A DNA stretch of 25,735 nt from positions 1 to 25,735 of the forward strand of contig JADNYV010000485.1 in the NCBI GenBank assembly GCA_015501055.1, given 5' to 3'. Source of the stretch: Mucidula mucida (lineage: Eukaryota > Basidiomycota > Agaricomycetes > Agaricales > Physalacriaceae). The notes under the pieces are model-generated. The model was given only the letters and a program-made list of their open reading frames with translations. It was not told the DNA's origin and did no database searches. Both the position numbers and the translations under genes were made by a program. Below are positions 9,913 to 21,005 of this stretch, piece by piece. The first letter of the stretch is position 1; each line of letters begins with the position of its first letter.

Positions 9913-10792
9913 CAACCTATGCACCGCAAACTGTAGACCCGGAACCCTGATTAGACGAAGGCGCGTTCTATCCGGTTCCAGTACTTATCACGCGACAAAT
10001 AAAATCGTCCGCTGACGACATGGGCTCGAAACCTCCAAGCAAGACATAGACACTATGTGTTAATAGTCAACATTCTGGGTTTACAAGGCTTTACATTGTC
10101 CGCAACTTTGGGGGGGCGGGGGCAGAGACTTAGTTCAATTGAATGCGTTAGGTCAGTGAGACGAACGTCAACAAGACGCGACAAGATTAGCCAGGTAACC
10201 TGACCTACTAGTATGAGCAAGCAAGCGTCATTGTGTCCAGATTCTTTGAGATATTTTGCCTGGGGTTAGGAAGCACACACAATAAAAGAGATATCGACTC
10301 AACTGGTCCTCGCCGTTCGATGGCAAGACGCCCCAAGGACCGAGAGATTGCGAGAATTCTCCGAGGCGGTGATTGCCGCCCATTGGCATTTCTTAGCCTC
10401 GGCTCCAACTTGAACTTGAACTAGGCTGACGTTGCAGCGGCGGGAACTCCAACCTTCGTTCATTGCTACATGGCTTCCCAGTACGCCCTATTTTCTATGG
10501 CAGTCGGATGGCGCGCCTTGTTATTCGATGCATTCCACGAGACGTTCCAAAATGATAGGACTTACCATGAAGCACTTATCGTACCATGTACGCCGACCTT
10601 AATCCGAAGGATGATGGATATAAAAGATGCTGACTTTACACAGGAAAGAATTTGGGCTCTTCCTTTATATGCTATGCTAGAGCTTATCATTCCACCTGTT
10701 TCCCTTTCAACGCATCGACATCGTTTTTCTGCAAGTCGGCACCCTCTGAAGTGACCGTAATTGTGGCCCTTGAGGAAAAATCAGCAATATGT
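9913..10792. other. Intergenic stretch without a supported gene
   Basis: ORFs of 63 and 94 codons occur on the plus strand (10233 and 10470); neither has a recognisable domain, splice support or paralogue. A G-rich run (GGGGGGGCGGGGG near 10110) is notable but has too few separate G-tracts for a firm quadruplex call. TATA-like ATATAAAAG occurs near 10619 with no clear gene after it. Confidence 0.4.
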
Positions 10793-11530
10793 TCATGAAC
10801 ATGGAAGAAGATTTTGGTACTGTGGCGTAGAGGACTCTATCAGCAAGGTCTTGCTGCGGTCCAACGAGAACGATATATCCCTCGGCGGCGCGCTATATGA
10901 ATTCACAGGAATCAGCGCCGACGGCGAGGCCCCAGTCTGACCCGTCGTTTTCCAGACCGAGGCTTGCTGGAGGAGACTGGGTGGAATTAGACCTGCGTCA
11001 CGGTCATTCCAGATCTCAAATGTGCCATCCATGACCAACAGGTCCCTGCGAATCGCCATAATGCCACGCGTCTGTTCAGAGTCGGGCTCCGCCCAGTCTT
11101 TGTTGTTGCTGAAGATGCCTCCAACGACAACGTAGTCCCTATTTGGAGGGACACCGCGCCAAAGAGCATAGTATGCCCCTGATACGACGCCAGGAGCTTC
11201 CCATATGCGCTCCCAACCGACAACGTCACGGAGAGCGTCAGGTTCAAGTGCATGGACGATGATGCCTGTGGGGGAACGTCCATACTTCATTTCTGCGCCT
11301 TGCCCGAGGTAGTACCAGCCGATATCCACTGCCAATGCACCATCAGTATCGAGGACAGAGTTTAAAACGTCAGACATACGGTTGGGGCGCCAACTAGAAA
11401 ACTGCGAGGCGACCACACCAGGCAAGATGGAGTCGATGGCCATCAAGTTCTCAAATGTGACGAACTTATAGGCCAGGGCGGCGGTGGGCAAGCTCGCGGC
11501 CTGAGCCTTTGGTTCCTTCGTAGTCGTCAT
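10793..11530 (-). CDS. Vps62/DUF946-like protein, intact copy
   Basis: The chosen start is the ATG at 11530 (MTTTKEPKAQAASLPTAALA), because it aligns with the start of the paralogue at 9825; a longer in-frame extension upstream lacks that match. Exon 1 is 11530..11380, the intron 11379..11329 (GTATGT...TTGGCAG, 51 nt, same position and phase as in the paralogue) and exon 2 is 11328..10793. The product is 228 residues. Visible blocks are GWYYLGQGAEM, GIIVHALEPDALRDVVGW, YYALWRGVPPNRDYVVVGG, IMAIRRDLLVMDG and FEIWNDRDAG...ASVWKT. The last blocks resemble the repeat units of Vps62/DUF946 proteins (RRDL, IWxDRxSG, SVW). No signal peptide or membrane segment is seen, so it is probably cytosolic. 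Its role is unknown. With the 9.1-9.8 kb copy it forms a tandem duplicate. Confidence 0.6.
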   Translation of the reverse strand: MTTTKEPKAQAASLPTAALAYKFVTFENLMAIDSILPGVVASQFSSWRPNRMSDVLNSVLDTDGALAVDIGWYYLGQGAEMKYGRSPTGIIVHALEPDALRDVVGWERIWEAPGVVSGAYYALWRGVPPNRDYVVVGGIFSNNKDWAEPDSEQTRGIMAIRRDLLVMDGTFEIWNDRDAGLIPPSLLQQASVWKTTGQTGASPSALIPVNSYSAPPRDISFSLDRSKTLLIESSTPQYQNLLPCS

Positions 11531-11602
11531 GATGTCTGTGTGTTTGAGGGAAACAAAGACTAGAACAGTTGAGCCGCTGTTCGCCATACATAGTTTTGAA
11601 TA

Positions 11603-11608
11603 CTTATA
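11603..11608 (-). promoter_or_regulatory. TATA-like box of the 11.5-kb Vps62-like gene
   Basis: TATAAG on the minus strand, about 73 nt upstream of the ATG at 11530, a spacing similar to that in the paralogue. Confidence 0.35.
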
Positions 11609-11922
11609 CTTACTCTTTGCCAGCATTTCCACTGTAAACTTACGCGACTCACGTTCTCGCCGAATTCATCGCAGGAAAGAGCTCCAATGGCTTCGAGCCT
11701 TCGACAGTGCGAGTTCTCGACATTAGAATGCAAGATCAACTTTAAGGGCGACATGATCTTGTGTTCAATCCGATATCTGTAGAAGGCGATGGTTACATTA
11801 CAACTGGGGACGTGGGCTTCGGGGCTCTTATTCCCTATGGTACGCCGAGTTCAGCAAGATCGGAGGAGAACCTTGCGAGTGATCCACAAAGCCCAAGGCT
11901 ACGACATTGAAACTCTCAACAA

Positions 11923-12403
11923 TCACTGGTAAGTACTCGGAATGAGAAGTTCCGTGTCAGGTATTGTTATAGAGAAGACGCCACGCTGCGGAAAAAGACA
12001 TTCAGTGATGCTGAAATGCTTACTAGAACATACGAGTCAAGGCGTGTCCGAACATACAACCACGGAAGCGAGCGATGGATGCGACGATGACATACCAGCC
12101 TTCGATTCGTCAAGTGAACATGCTCACGTGAACCACATAGAACTTCGACTCCTCGTCGACCAAATCCGAACATATCCACCGCTCCTCCGAGATAACGACA
12201 CCCGATCCGGCCTGGTTCAGGGCGAAAAGTACGCCTTCTACTGCTGAGAGATTGACGTCGGAGTCCTTCCATACTGAATCAATACAGTGAACCAATTCAA
12301 TGAACCAAGTGACGCTCCACACTCCCTCCCTCTGACAGATTGCTTCATACACGTTGAGTAGTTCGTCGGAGATAGGTACTATCGCGTCCAAGTTGTACTG
12401 CAT
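11923..12403 (-). CDS. Uncertain two-exon protein
   Basis: Exon 1 is 12403..12128 (starts MQYNLDAIVPISDELLNVYE, 92 codons of protein-like composition). Donor CAC|GTGAGC, acceptor TCCGCAG, exon 2 11985..11923 ending at TGA. The product would be 112 residues. At 142 nt the intron is nearly three times longer than others here, so an internal exon may be missed. A competing plus-strand reading (12440-12730, ending IREVIAPNELRSASTE) overlaps its upstream side. No family recognised. Confidence 0.3.
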
Positions 12404-12912
12404 TCTGTTATCTTCCGGTTACTAAATGCACATCTAGAGGAATCGTTCCGGTGTCCGAAAGGGACCAAATTCTCCGATGACAATGACAGGATGGAGTACT
12501 TATTGGCACTTTATATGGTTCGGAGCGCCATCTTCCAAAGGGCAGGCTACTTAGTGTGCAGTAAGTTCATCTTCGTCGTGGGTCTAGTAAATATCGTGAG
12601 TAAGTACTACAACATCAATAAACACCCGCTTACATCGGACTTACTTCCACCGCCGGTAACGCCACCTACAGATTCTAGAATTCGCGAAGTCATTGCACCA
12701 AATGAATTACGGAGCGCTTCGACAGAGTAGCCACCCCTGTCCTCGTTTCGTTCCTCTCTTTCGCCACACAATACTCCGCAAAACGTTACTCGACATCTTG
12801 ATTTCAGCCTTGAAATAACACGCCTGACGTAGAGGTCCTCATATGATCTCTTCCGACTTTATCGTATGAATGAGATACGGTGGAAACTCTTCCGGAGCCC
12901 TCCATCGAAACT
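12404..12912 (+). other. Intergenic stretch with an unresolved plus-strand ORF
   Basis: The plus strand from about 12367 reads openly to a TAG at 12728 (FRCPKGTKFSDDNDRMEYLL, then a proline-rich PPPVTPPTDSR). A GTAAGT donor sits within it at 12561. I cannot build a full gene. From 11747 to 11905 the plus strand shows another protein-like piece (FNPISVEGDGYITTGDVGFG) that is closed upstream by a stop, perhaps a relic. Confidence 0.25.
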
Positions 12913-12918
12913 TATAAA
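12913..12918 (+). promoter_or_regulatory. TATA box of the five-exon gene
   Basis: TATAAA, 74 nt upstream of the ATG at 12987, on the same strand. Confidence 0.5.
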
Positions 12919-12986
12919 GTAGAGGATTCCGGGACTTCCCTCAAATCACAAAGCCTTCAGAGTACAGCTCGTACTCATACTTGATC

Positions 12987-13953
12987 ATGTCCTCCGAAAC
13001 GAACGTCCCTGATACCAGCCAAACTGAGTTTGTCCCGTTTCGATATCCGATTCTTGACTATCTGACTCGTATTTTACCAGTATCTCCGACGTCGGAATTC
13101 GAGTCACGAACCAGTTGACGCCTCCTTCGAAGACAGATGGCTTCAATTCGTGAGTTCAGTTCAATAGGTTGTACGCACTCGGAAATTCTGACTATGATTA
13201 TCCCCAGGCAAACCTTCCCATCGTATTCGAACGACAGTATCCCGATGCCCGGCGATTGGGCACAGTATCCGGCGGTTCTTGATTGGACTATTCAAGTCTA
13301 TGCCTACAAGATTGATTCTCAATCCAAGGCGTGCATCATCATGGTGCACAGTGGCAGCATCCAATCCATCATCGCCGAAGTGCGATTGACGCACACGATC
13401 ACTAGCGCCGACAACGGATCTGGGGCGTTCGTGAACCACCTGCCTAGGACGAACGACGGTCAACAGGATGGCCAGAATTACAGGTGTACGTATATTGTCC
13501 ACCCGACTTTGAGACGAGGCTAATTCGTCCTCTCAGATACGATTGACTTTAATGAAACCCTCAACCTTCAGGACAAGAACACGAACCCTTTCGAGTATAA
13601 CGCCGTGTTTCAGGATCAATATACGCGGTCCGGATTCATTCAGAATGGAGACTACTCTGGGAGCGAAGTGGTTTTCTCCCTCAGAAAGGCTCCGTTAGGT
13701 CGGGAGCCAGGCGAACCGCGCGTACGTTCTTATTGAGTGATGGACCTGCTGGCAACCTAAGACTGTGGCGCAGGCGTACAGTCATCAGATCCACGGGCTC
13801 ACCGAGTTCAAGTGTGACCTCAAATCTAGCAACCAGTATAAATTCAGTACGCCGTCAATCTTGCCTCTAAATCCTGATCACTCACGCGTGTCAGACCTGT
13901 CTTTCGACGCCGGTTCGACTCCTGTCACGAAGAGCATCACAGTCTCGTTGTAA
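12987..13953 (+). CDS. Five-exon protein of unknown function
   Basis: Exons are 12987-13027, 13081-13149, 13208-13485, 13537-13721 and 13774-13953. All four introns are GT-AG, 50-58 nt, with donors GTTTGT, GTGAGT, GTACGT and GTACGT. The joined length is 753 nt, giving 250 residues and a TAA stop with the frame kept through every junction. That makes it one of the best gene models here. The protein starts MSSETNVPDTSQTDISDVGI and ends AGSTPVTKSITVSL. It alternates polar and hydrophobic residues (WTIQVYAYKIDSQSKACIIM, then SIIAEVRLTHTITS), which suggests a beta-sandwich. There is no signal peptide, membrane helix or cysteine pattern. I do not recognise the family. It stands alone between the Vps62-like pair and the DNA transposon, with its own TATA box. 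Confidence 0.75.
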
Positions 13954-14360
13954 GATAGTTTTAAACTTTCGATGTTGTATAGAGTTCTCGTTTATGAAAC
14001 ATGCGCTCTTTTTACGTGCGCAATGAGTACCGTCAACATCAACGTTGAAGATACGCACCCAGTCGGAAATCCGAAACGATTTATCATGGGCTTCGAGTTA
14101 TCTTCAAGTTTTTGGGAGCGATAGACCCAGAGATACTGGCAGACCGTGATTACTTATCGCACGTGCTTCTCATTGTGCCTATTGCGGCCCGAATGCCGGA
14201 TTTTGTTGTTTTCATCCATTACGTTGGTAAAACGCGTAGTTCTAGCTGTCCTTCCATGATTCCGCTCCTTCGAGAGAGTCATAGTCTGAGCCATTCTCTG
14301 CCCACTTCGCTAACGCGTGTGTTGGTACATGAATTCCGCTCTACACTCTATTTGCGCCTT
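13954..14360. other. Flank of the DNA transposon; no supported gene
   Basis: A 92-codon plus-strand ORF (14112) continues into the transposon end and has no domain; I do not call it. The stretch presumably holds the 3' UTR of the preceding gene. Confidence 0.5.
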
Positions 14361-14379
14361 CATCAGGAAAACCCTCCCG
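14361..14379 (+). repeat. Left terminal inverted repeat
   Basis: CATCAGGAAAACCCTCCCG. It lies 109 bp beyond the transposase stop codon and pairs with the right repeat over all 19 positions. Confidence 0.75.
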
Positions 14380-14488
14380 GGCTAATCTGAAGGGAATAAG
14401 TCAAAAATTTGCGGTAAACATGCTAACTCTGCTAAAGAAGTTAACCTGTCTGAATTACCACAACTTTGATGTACATTACATTGTACCG

Positions 14489-17400
14489 CTAATGATACTT
14501 GAAATAACTACGTTGATCTCGATAATTATTCATGAAAAATGTGCCTGCTCGATCCAAGACATTCTCTGAAGACCACTCCTTTGGGACAACGCGACCCCAT
14601 TTCGGAAACAACGCAACACTTCCTTCGATTAGGCTCACTGGCAAAACGGAGACGAGTGGGTTTCCGTCATGAGCCGTATCACATCGGATAAGATAGAGGT
14701 TGGACCGAGCATCTGCTCTTGCCGTGAAGCGCGTGAACCACTCGACATAGGCAAAATGAGGAGGAACATCAACATTTGGTGGAAAGAGCTTCTCAACACT
14801 CTTCGGTGGCAGCGAGAAAACAACGCGAACACGTCCGACGCGAAGGCCTATCAAGGCATCAGATCTGTGATGTTCATGCGAGGAAACAATGCACTTACCA
14901 TCAAGGGGATTGTTGCTATCTGGTGTCGCCTCACGGACACGCACCAGAACAGTGTCAAACCGAGAGAAGCGAGTAACTTTTCCGGTTGATGAGGTGACCC
15001 GAGGATAAACATGGACAGAATCGAGTGTCTCGCCATCATAGAAGTCCGTATTGATGAACTTGATTCAATGAAAGACCGGGACGGCGTTGAATGGAATGGT
15101 GATATCATGAGCAGCTTCCTCGATCTGTGCCGCTGTACCGAGCGGGTTCCTGAACTGGGCAACAAAGCGACAGAGTGCAGGAATGAATAATGAAGCGCCA
15201 TATGAGGTCTCGATGGTGGAAATCTTAACAGATTTCAACGTTGGCGACTTGGTCATCTTGATCATGTACGGACAGAGCAGATCGGCGAAGGAGACACGAA
15301 TGTGCGATTGAGCAGCAGCTGCACTAGTCGGAGATGGAAGAAATACCCGCTCACCCAACCGCCAAGAAATATAGTTGGCGTGAAACATGATCTTCTCCCG
15401 CCGCTCTAGCCACTTCGTCATCTGTTTGTACTCATCCTTGCAGTTGGTAGAACGGTATGCATCCTTTGCAAAGTCGATGTGAAGGCGCTCCGTTGCCTCT
15501 GTGTTATAGTTATCTGCAGTGCCAAAGAGTCGGATCGCGCGGGTGTAATGATTGAGGAAATGAAGCTTCGGAATGTTGAAGTGCTCCCTTATGCCATGAG
15601 TCACGAACACCCACTTGTTGTCGTGGAACATGGACAGGGCCGAATCAAGTTCTTCCAGAGTTTTGTCGCTATGGATGGGGTATCACGAGAGATACACGAA
15701 ATCCAAAAGACCACGGGTATCACAAACGAGTGCGGCAGATGAAGCGGAGGGGAGGGATGAGTCAATGACAAGACCAAGAAGAAAGGCACAGATCTGTTTG
15801 TGCTCAGTGCCACTAACGCAAGATAAGCACAATATGCCTTTGTGAAAAGCACGCATGGCATGATTCAGAGGGAGACGGCGCACCCAAGCGTCGAGTTCAG
15901 CTTCGCCAATGATGTCTGTAATCCATTGAATCAGATGCTTGACAACCCCTTGAAGGAGCTGATGGAGAATGTCGGGTGTGATGGAGCGAAAGGCATCCAC
16001 ATACGGAAGATCTTCCCAGAATGGATGTTGGACAGGTTTGATGTTCTCTGCACCGCACCGTGATGCCCATTCGGGCGTTCCAATACTATTGACAGCTCGA
16101 AGTGCGTCATCGAAAACACGATAGTGGTATTCGCATGGAAAGTTTCCTAGCTCATCGTGCGGACACTCACAAACGGGAGAATCACCGTTGTAGGTACATG
16201 TGACAAGCACCTGTTTGGGATAATCACCGACGTAGGATGCAAAGATTGGGTGACAGTGTCGGGCTACTCCGTCGCCACTGTGCATAATCAAGCCTGCCAT
16301 TCCAGCCTCCTTCAAGCCCGAGAGAATGCGCTTTAGACAGGCGTGAAAAAGATTGGCCAGAGTGCGACGACAAGCAGCTTTGTTCTCGATGTGTGCCAGC
16401 TTTGAGGTGGGCAGGTACGCAAGTAGTACCTGGCCGTTGCGCGATGGCTTTCGCCGAATATCCTTGGGAAGATTCCCAATTGTCAAGTAGACTGGGTACG
16501 CTGTCTTGTTTCTGAACAGCGTTACCTGTGTCTTATCAGACGAGAGGATCACCGGAATGATGGTGGCACCCGGTGTATTAGCCTCAACAGCTTTCTACAG
16601 CAACTATCAGAGAACCAAACACTCAAGATATTGAAGAATCAAACATACTTGAGTATCCCACCACCACCGGCCAGTGTGAAAGTCATGAAATAGACGCATT
16701 GTTTTATCGCGATTGGTATAGTGTCGTTCGGGAGCAAAACAGAGATACTCCATGTGCTGTGGATCACCGTAGAGCGCCCAAATGCATTCAATGACATCGC
16801 GTCGATACAGATCGAAGGACTGGCCACCAACAACGACCTCCTCTCTGAAGAATTTTGGGCGGGAAGACGGAAGCTTCTTATCAATGAGATCGTTCAATTC
16901 CTTTGTAGTCTTGAAGCCCAAGTCGAGGCGATCACAAACCTAGAAACATCAGACAATATTCATGATTAGAATGTTTTTCTTACCTCGTCAATGCCAAGGA
17001 AGCGCGTAAACGAGGAGGCGCTTGGTCCATCCATTTTGGCCCATTGCGCCACCTCCCACTCCAACTTCGTTTTGAACGGCGCGTACAGATGCGGGCGCTC
17101 GCCCGGAGAATGAGGGAGACTCGACTCGTAAACCTCAAAAGCATTACATGTCGTATTCTGATCCGGTACTGGGGCACCCGCAGATTCTCCAAAGTGAGTA
17201 ACGAAGACCTCAGCATCCCGCGCGACCTTTTGAATAGGCGGAACAGCAGGGCCGGTGGCCTCGTCACTATCAACATCCATCGCGTCATCATCCCCCGCAT
17301 CCTCTTGCTTGGTACTGTCCTCGGTAGGCGTACCCGGGCGCAATGGCTCCCATCCACCCTGAAAATCCTCACCTTCCTCGTCATTATCCCCATCCGAGTC

Positions 17401-17772
17401 ATCGTCGCCCTCATCCGAGTCTGGATGTGCATCTCCCGGATCGTCACCAAGTCCAGGGAAGTCTCCTTCGGTATATTCGTCGGCAGGACCAAAGGCATCA
17501 CCTTCAAAACAAGGCAAGTCGGGATCCCTCTCGGTGGCTGGATTATCGACACTGGAATGCGACTGCGTAGCACCCAATGGCGAGAGGGACCAAGAATGGC
17601 GTCTCACAGGGTCACGTCGGGGAAGACTGGCCGTTGGGCAGATCCTTTGCGTGTACGCAGCACCAGCAGCTTGACATGTGCTGCTCGGAGTAGTAATAAA
17701 ATGTTGAATAAGATGGTTAGCGCGCGTGAATTCATGTTCACAGCCAGAGCAGACAAGCTTAGAATCAGACAT
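14489..17772 (-). pseudogene. Plavaka transposase, two in-frame TGA codons
   Basis: Exon 1 is 17772..16984, exon 2 16939..16649, exon 3 16594..14489; introns are 44 and 54 nt (GTAAGA...TTCTAG, GTATGT...CTGTAG), all phase 0. The total is 1061 codons. The N-terminus has a C2H2-like finger (CSGCEHEFTRANHLIQH), then an acidic linker (about residues 105-165). The catalytic RNase H-fold core has ILSSDKTQVTLF (Asp near 380), HPIFASYVGDYPKQVLVT, a zinc-binding insert (CECPHDELGNFPC), PDILHQLLQGVVKHLIQW, and FGTADNYNTEATERLHIDF (Glu near 715). These are Plavaka signatures. TGA codons at 15685..15683 and 15067..15065 interrupt an otherwise unbroken frame. The contexts (LS-stop-YP and FH-stop-IKF) fit former CGA Arg codons. 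The first falls before the catalytic Glu, so this copy should be inactive unless the stops are read through. Confidence 0.88.
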
Positions 17773-17993
17773 GGACGAATATGGCCAAGGAGTGTTATTA
17801 TTGGATCTCCGGAACGTGATAATGTCTAGACGTTCCAGAGTCGGACCTAGTAAAATCTAAAAATTACTGCCAATTCGGCTTCAGAGATGTATAAAAGTGA
17901 GGCCTCAAACAAAACAATACTCACCATCCCATTATTTCTTGTCCTTTGACTTGTTGCCTTACTACAACTCAATCCTCTGAAATTTCGGCACAT
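17773..17993. promoter_or_regulatory. Shared bidirectional promoter of the transposon genes
   Basis: 221 bp separate the two start codons. TATAAAAG at 17890-17897 faces the DUF6532 gene, 104 nt before its ATG. No equally clear TATA faces the transposase. The arrangement would let both genes be expressed together. Confidence 0.55.
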
Positions 17994-20546
17994 ATGGCGC
18001 CGCCGCCGAAGGCCACACGCAAGCGCGCGGGAGTCCTGTCAGACGTGACGAACTCTATCGCGACAACTCGACGTAAGTTCACGGACACTGTTATTGAGCT
18101 CGCATACTCACATCTAATGGTATAGCGAAACGTGCTGTCGCAACCAAGCAGGTGGCTCAAGCAGCTCAGGCCGCCATCAAGAAGGCTGCCATTAAGACTT
18201 CCAAGAAAGCGCGCAAGGGTGGTATCCCACCAAAGTCGAAGGTCATTACAGACCAAGTAGGAACCTCTCCGGTTGTATCGAGTACGTGTTTTCCGCTTGT
18301 GTTAACAGTCTACATGGCTGATTACTTGTCTGAAAGCCGGGCCTAAGATAGATCTACGCACTAGAAAGGAGCTGGTTCAGAAAGATCGTCGATTCCGCGC
18401 CCCGGACATGCTCAGTGACGAGGACTCGGACAACCATGTAAAAGAATCTGAAAATGGTAAGTTTATACCACATGCCAGGCAAAACTCATGAATCATATAC
18501 CTACACAGGCAAATCGCTTGAGGAAGACATGCGCGATTGCGTTAAAGCACTCTTGGACCGAAAGAAGAGCGCCCGAGCTCAAGAAAGTCTGAAAGAGGTC
18601 CACGAAGAAGAGGTGTCTGATAATGGCGAGGACGATATCCGAGAAGACCAGGATGAAGAAGACATGCTTGAGGACGACGAGGAACGCGAAGCAGACAACA
18701 AGGACACGTTGAAGCTATTTGACGATGAGGTTAGTGATTAAGTTTTGCATTCAGGCTGTGACCCGAGCTCACCTACGCGTAGGCAGCACATGTTTTGCCC
18801 AGAACGAACAAGACCATGACTGGAGCAACCAAGATCGGTAAGTCAGCACGGATCGAGTAGCCTTCCCACGCTGACGTCTTGATCTCTTACCACCACCAAA
18901 GTCGACGACATTTACGATGACCACTCTATGGTTGTCGACTTTGGTCTCAACGACGGCCCCAGTGACATTGAAGATGTTGCTGATGACGATGACGCCGCTC
19001 CTACTGCTCGAAACTTGTCTGGATCCGGTATAGAGGATTGGCTTGCTGAGTACCCAGAAGTATGGCGGATGATACTTGTGCGTGTTCTCGTTCATTTTTT
19101 GAAAAAGTTTAACCACTGTACAGGAAGAGATTGATCACGTCTACGCGAAAAGCTTGGACCGCTCTCTGGCAGTGCCTGCCCGTGGTCGCCGTCGCAAGAA
19201 CCCACAGAGTGCGGGTCGACACCCGCAAGACGAGGTATGCAGCATCTCTTTCGCACTCATGATTGCTCACCTGTGGCAGGTGCCCTTGTTCCCTGCCAAC
19301 GATCAGCCTAGATCACCATGTCCAGCCTCGCGCCCAGCCCCGCATCCAGTCTTGCGCCCAGCCCCATATCCTTCTCCGCGTTCTCTCGTCACTCGCCAAC
19401 AACATGTCAACAACCTTGAAGAAGATGTCGATAGTGCTCAGTCTATGGACCCCGATAACCCCATCTTTCTCAGACGTACCCAAATCATGGTTGTTCAGCA
19501 CGGACAACGATGGTTCCTAACAAAGCGGGATCAAGGCCCTGCAATTGAACGTGTACTTTGTCGTGCTATCCGGATAGCCACCTGCCTTATGGCCATCAAC
19601 CCAGAGAATCCCGACTTCATACCATTCAACCAGTTCCAGCTCGAAGCACTCTGTCTGGATTCACTTGTGGCCGCCGCTACCGAATTGGGACATGGTGGTG
19701 TGGGTGATATTGGTGACCGTCTGATTAATGGTGATGCGGATATGTATGTGAAGCCCTTGCGGGCGTATGTGCGTGTTTTTTTTTCAACAATTCGCGATTG
19801 ATGCTGATTGATTCTGCTTTTAGGTGCAACAACACCTGATCATCCAACGGTCGGACGTCAAGAAAATTGCTGCAGCCGTCGTTCCCGGTTTGCTCGATCT
19901 CTCAAAAACAGACGCCGGCCGTCGCAAGAGCAAGGACCTTTTGGAGAACCTGTCCTATGCCTTCGGTCTCAATGCAGCTGTATGTTTTCATCTCATCACG
20001 CGAGCCTTCATTGACTGGTGACTTTGACCAGGGTCAGCAGGATCGTAGTAAACCTTTGAGCGCCCCGGTGTTTGTACCCCTTCTCTCTGCCGCATACGGC
20101 TCCTCGGCTCTCGTCAAGTACGTTGACAAACTCTCTTCCGTTATTGCGGAAGGGCCACAGTCAAAAGAATTGGAGGTGACTCCACTGATGGTGGCTATGA
20201 CAGCAACTGCGGTATGTCGATATTCCTTCCGTGTTCCTGTAGTCACCACATTTCTAGGTACACGCCGTCGTTTCGGAGATTGCGCACAATACGAAGGAGG
20301 AGTTCTCGGGTACCAATCTTGAGAACGTCTTCAAGACGCACTTGACAATGCTGAACGGCCTTCGGGAACGCCGCATCGTGTACTACCACAAATTGATGCA
20401 TGACTTCTACATCAGCTCAACGTAAGTTCTTGATGTCTTGCAGATGTGTTACTAATCAGTTCAACAGCGGAGCACTCCCTCATGCCACTCACGGTCTTTC
20501 GACCGATCAAGTTCTCAGCACCATCGACTGGGATGTGATCGCTTAA
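17994..20546 (+). CDS. DUF6532 protein encoded inside the Plavaka transposon
   Basis: Twelve exons: 17994-18072, 18126-18281, 18337-18456, 18509-18729, 18783-18837, 18902-19077, 19124-19234, 19280-19768, 19824-19979, 20032-20211, 20258-20421, 20468-20546. All introns are GT-AG, about 44-64 nt. The frame is kept throughout, giving 661 residues with no stop. The exon 6 donor could instead be at 19060. The N-terminus is histone-like and basic (KKAAIKTSKKARKGG, residues about 28-75). An acidic block (DIREDQDEEDMLEDDEER, about 150-175) and a proline-rich repeat (RPAPHPVLRPAPYPSPR, about 325-341) follow. The C-terminal 260 residues match the basidiomycete DUF6532 pattern (PLMVAMTATAVHAVVSEI...LRERRIVYYHKLMHDFY). 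The basic and acidic parts suggest a nuclear DNA- or chromatin-binding role; this is inference. Unlike the transposase it shows no damage. Confidence 0.8.
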
Positions 20547-21005
20547 AGATGGACCAAATGTATGTACTTTAGTGTTTTGCTCTCGCTTCGCTTTCCTTCC
20601 CTTACCGTACCTCTAATTCACTCCCCACTCCTTTCGATTCCTCTTGCTTTTTGTGCCATATCATTATCGCTTTCGTGTTGCATGCTTTCGTGTTTTGCGT
20701 ACTGTACTGTCTCGTAGTATGAGTTGTATCATTATTAAATGTGTCGTATCATCACTGTCAGGTGTGAATTTTGAGCTGTTTCTTGCGGGCAGAATATGCC
20801 CAGAAATCATTTGATATGCAGCAGGAAAGAGGTGATCATTCTCAGTTAATTATGCACCAAGTACCACCCGAAGTGTTCATAATCTAAATTGGGTGTCGAG
20901 GGACCTCTTTCATTACCGTTAATGTGACAAAAGTGGGTAACTCGTCTAAAGTGAGCACATTGGGCTAATTTCTCGCATTTCGGCTGTATTGGCAACGACT
21001 TACCG
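20547..21005. other. 3' UTR and subterminal region of the transposon
   Basis: Pyrimidine-rich CTCTCGCTTCGCTTTCCTTC stretch after the DUF6532 stop, then AT-rich sequence up to the right inverted repeat. GGGCTAAT occurs near both ends (about 14379 and 20962) in the same orientation and may be a subterminal motif. No gene seen. Confidence 0.45.

Noticed and set aside
10100..10125. G-rich run as a G-quadruplex
   Set aside because: Only two long G-tracts separated by one C; four distinct tracts are not present nearby.
14112..14390. 92-codon plus-strand ORF left of the transposon
   Set aside because: It crosses the transposon boundary and ends within the inverted repeat region; no domain or splice support.
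17044..17829. 261-codon plus-strand ORF opposite the transposase N-terminus
   Set aside because: Shadow of the acidic and finger-containing first exon on the other strand; low-complexity Arg/Ile pattern.
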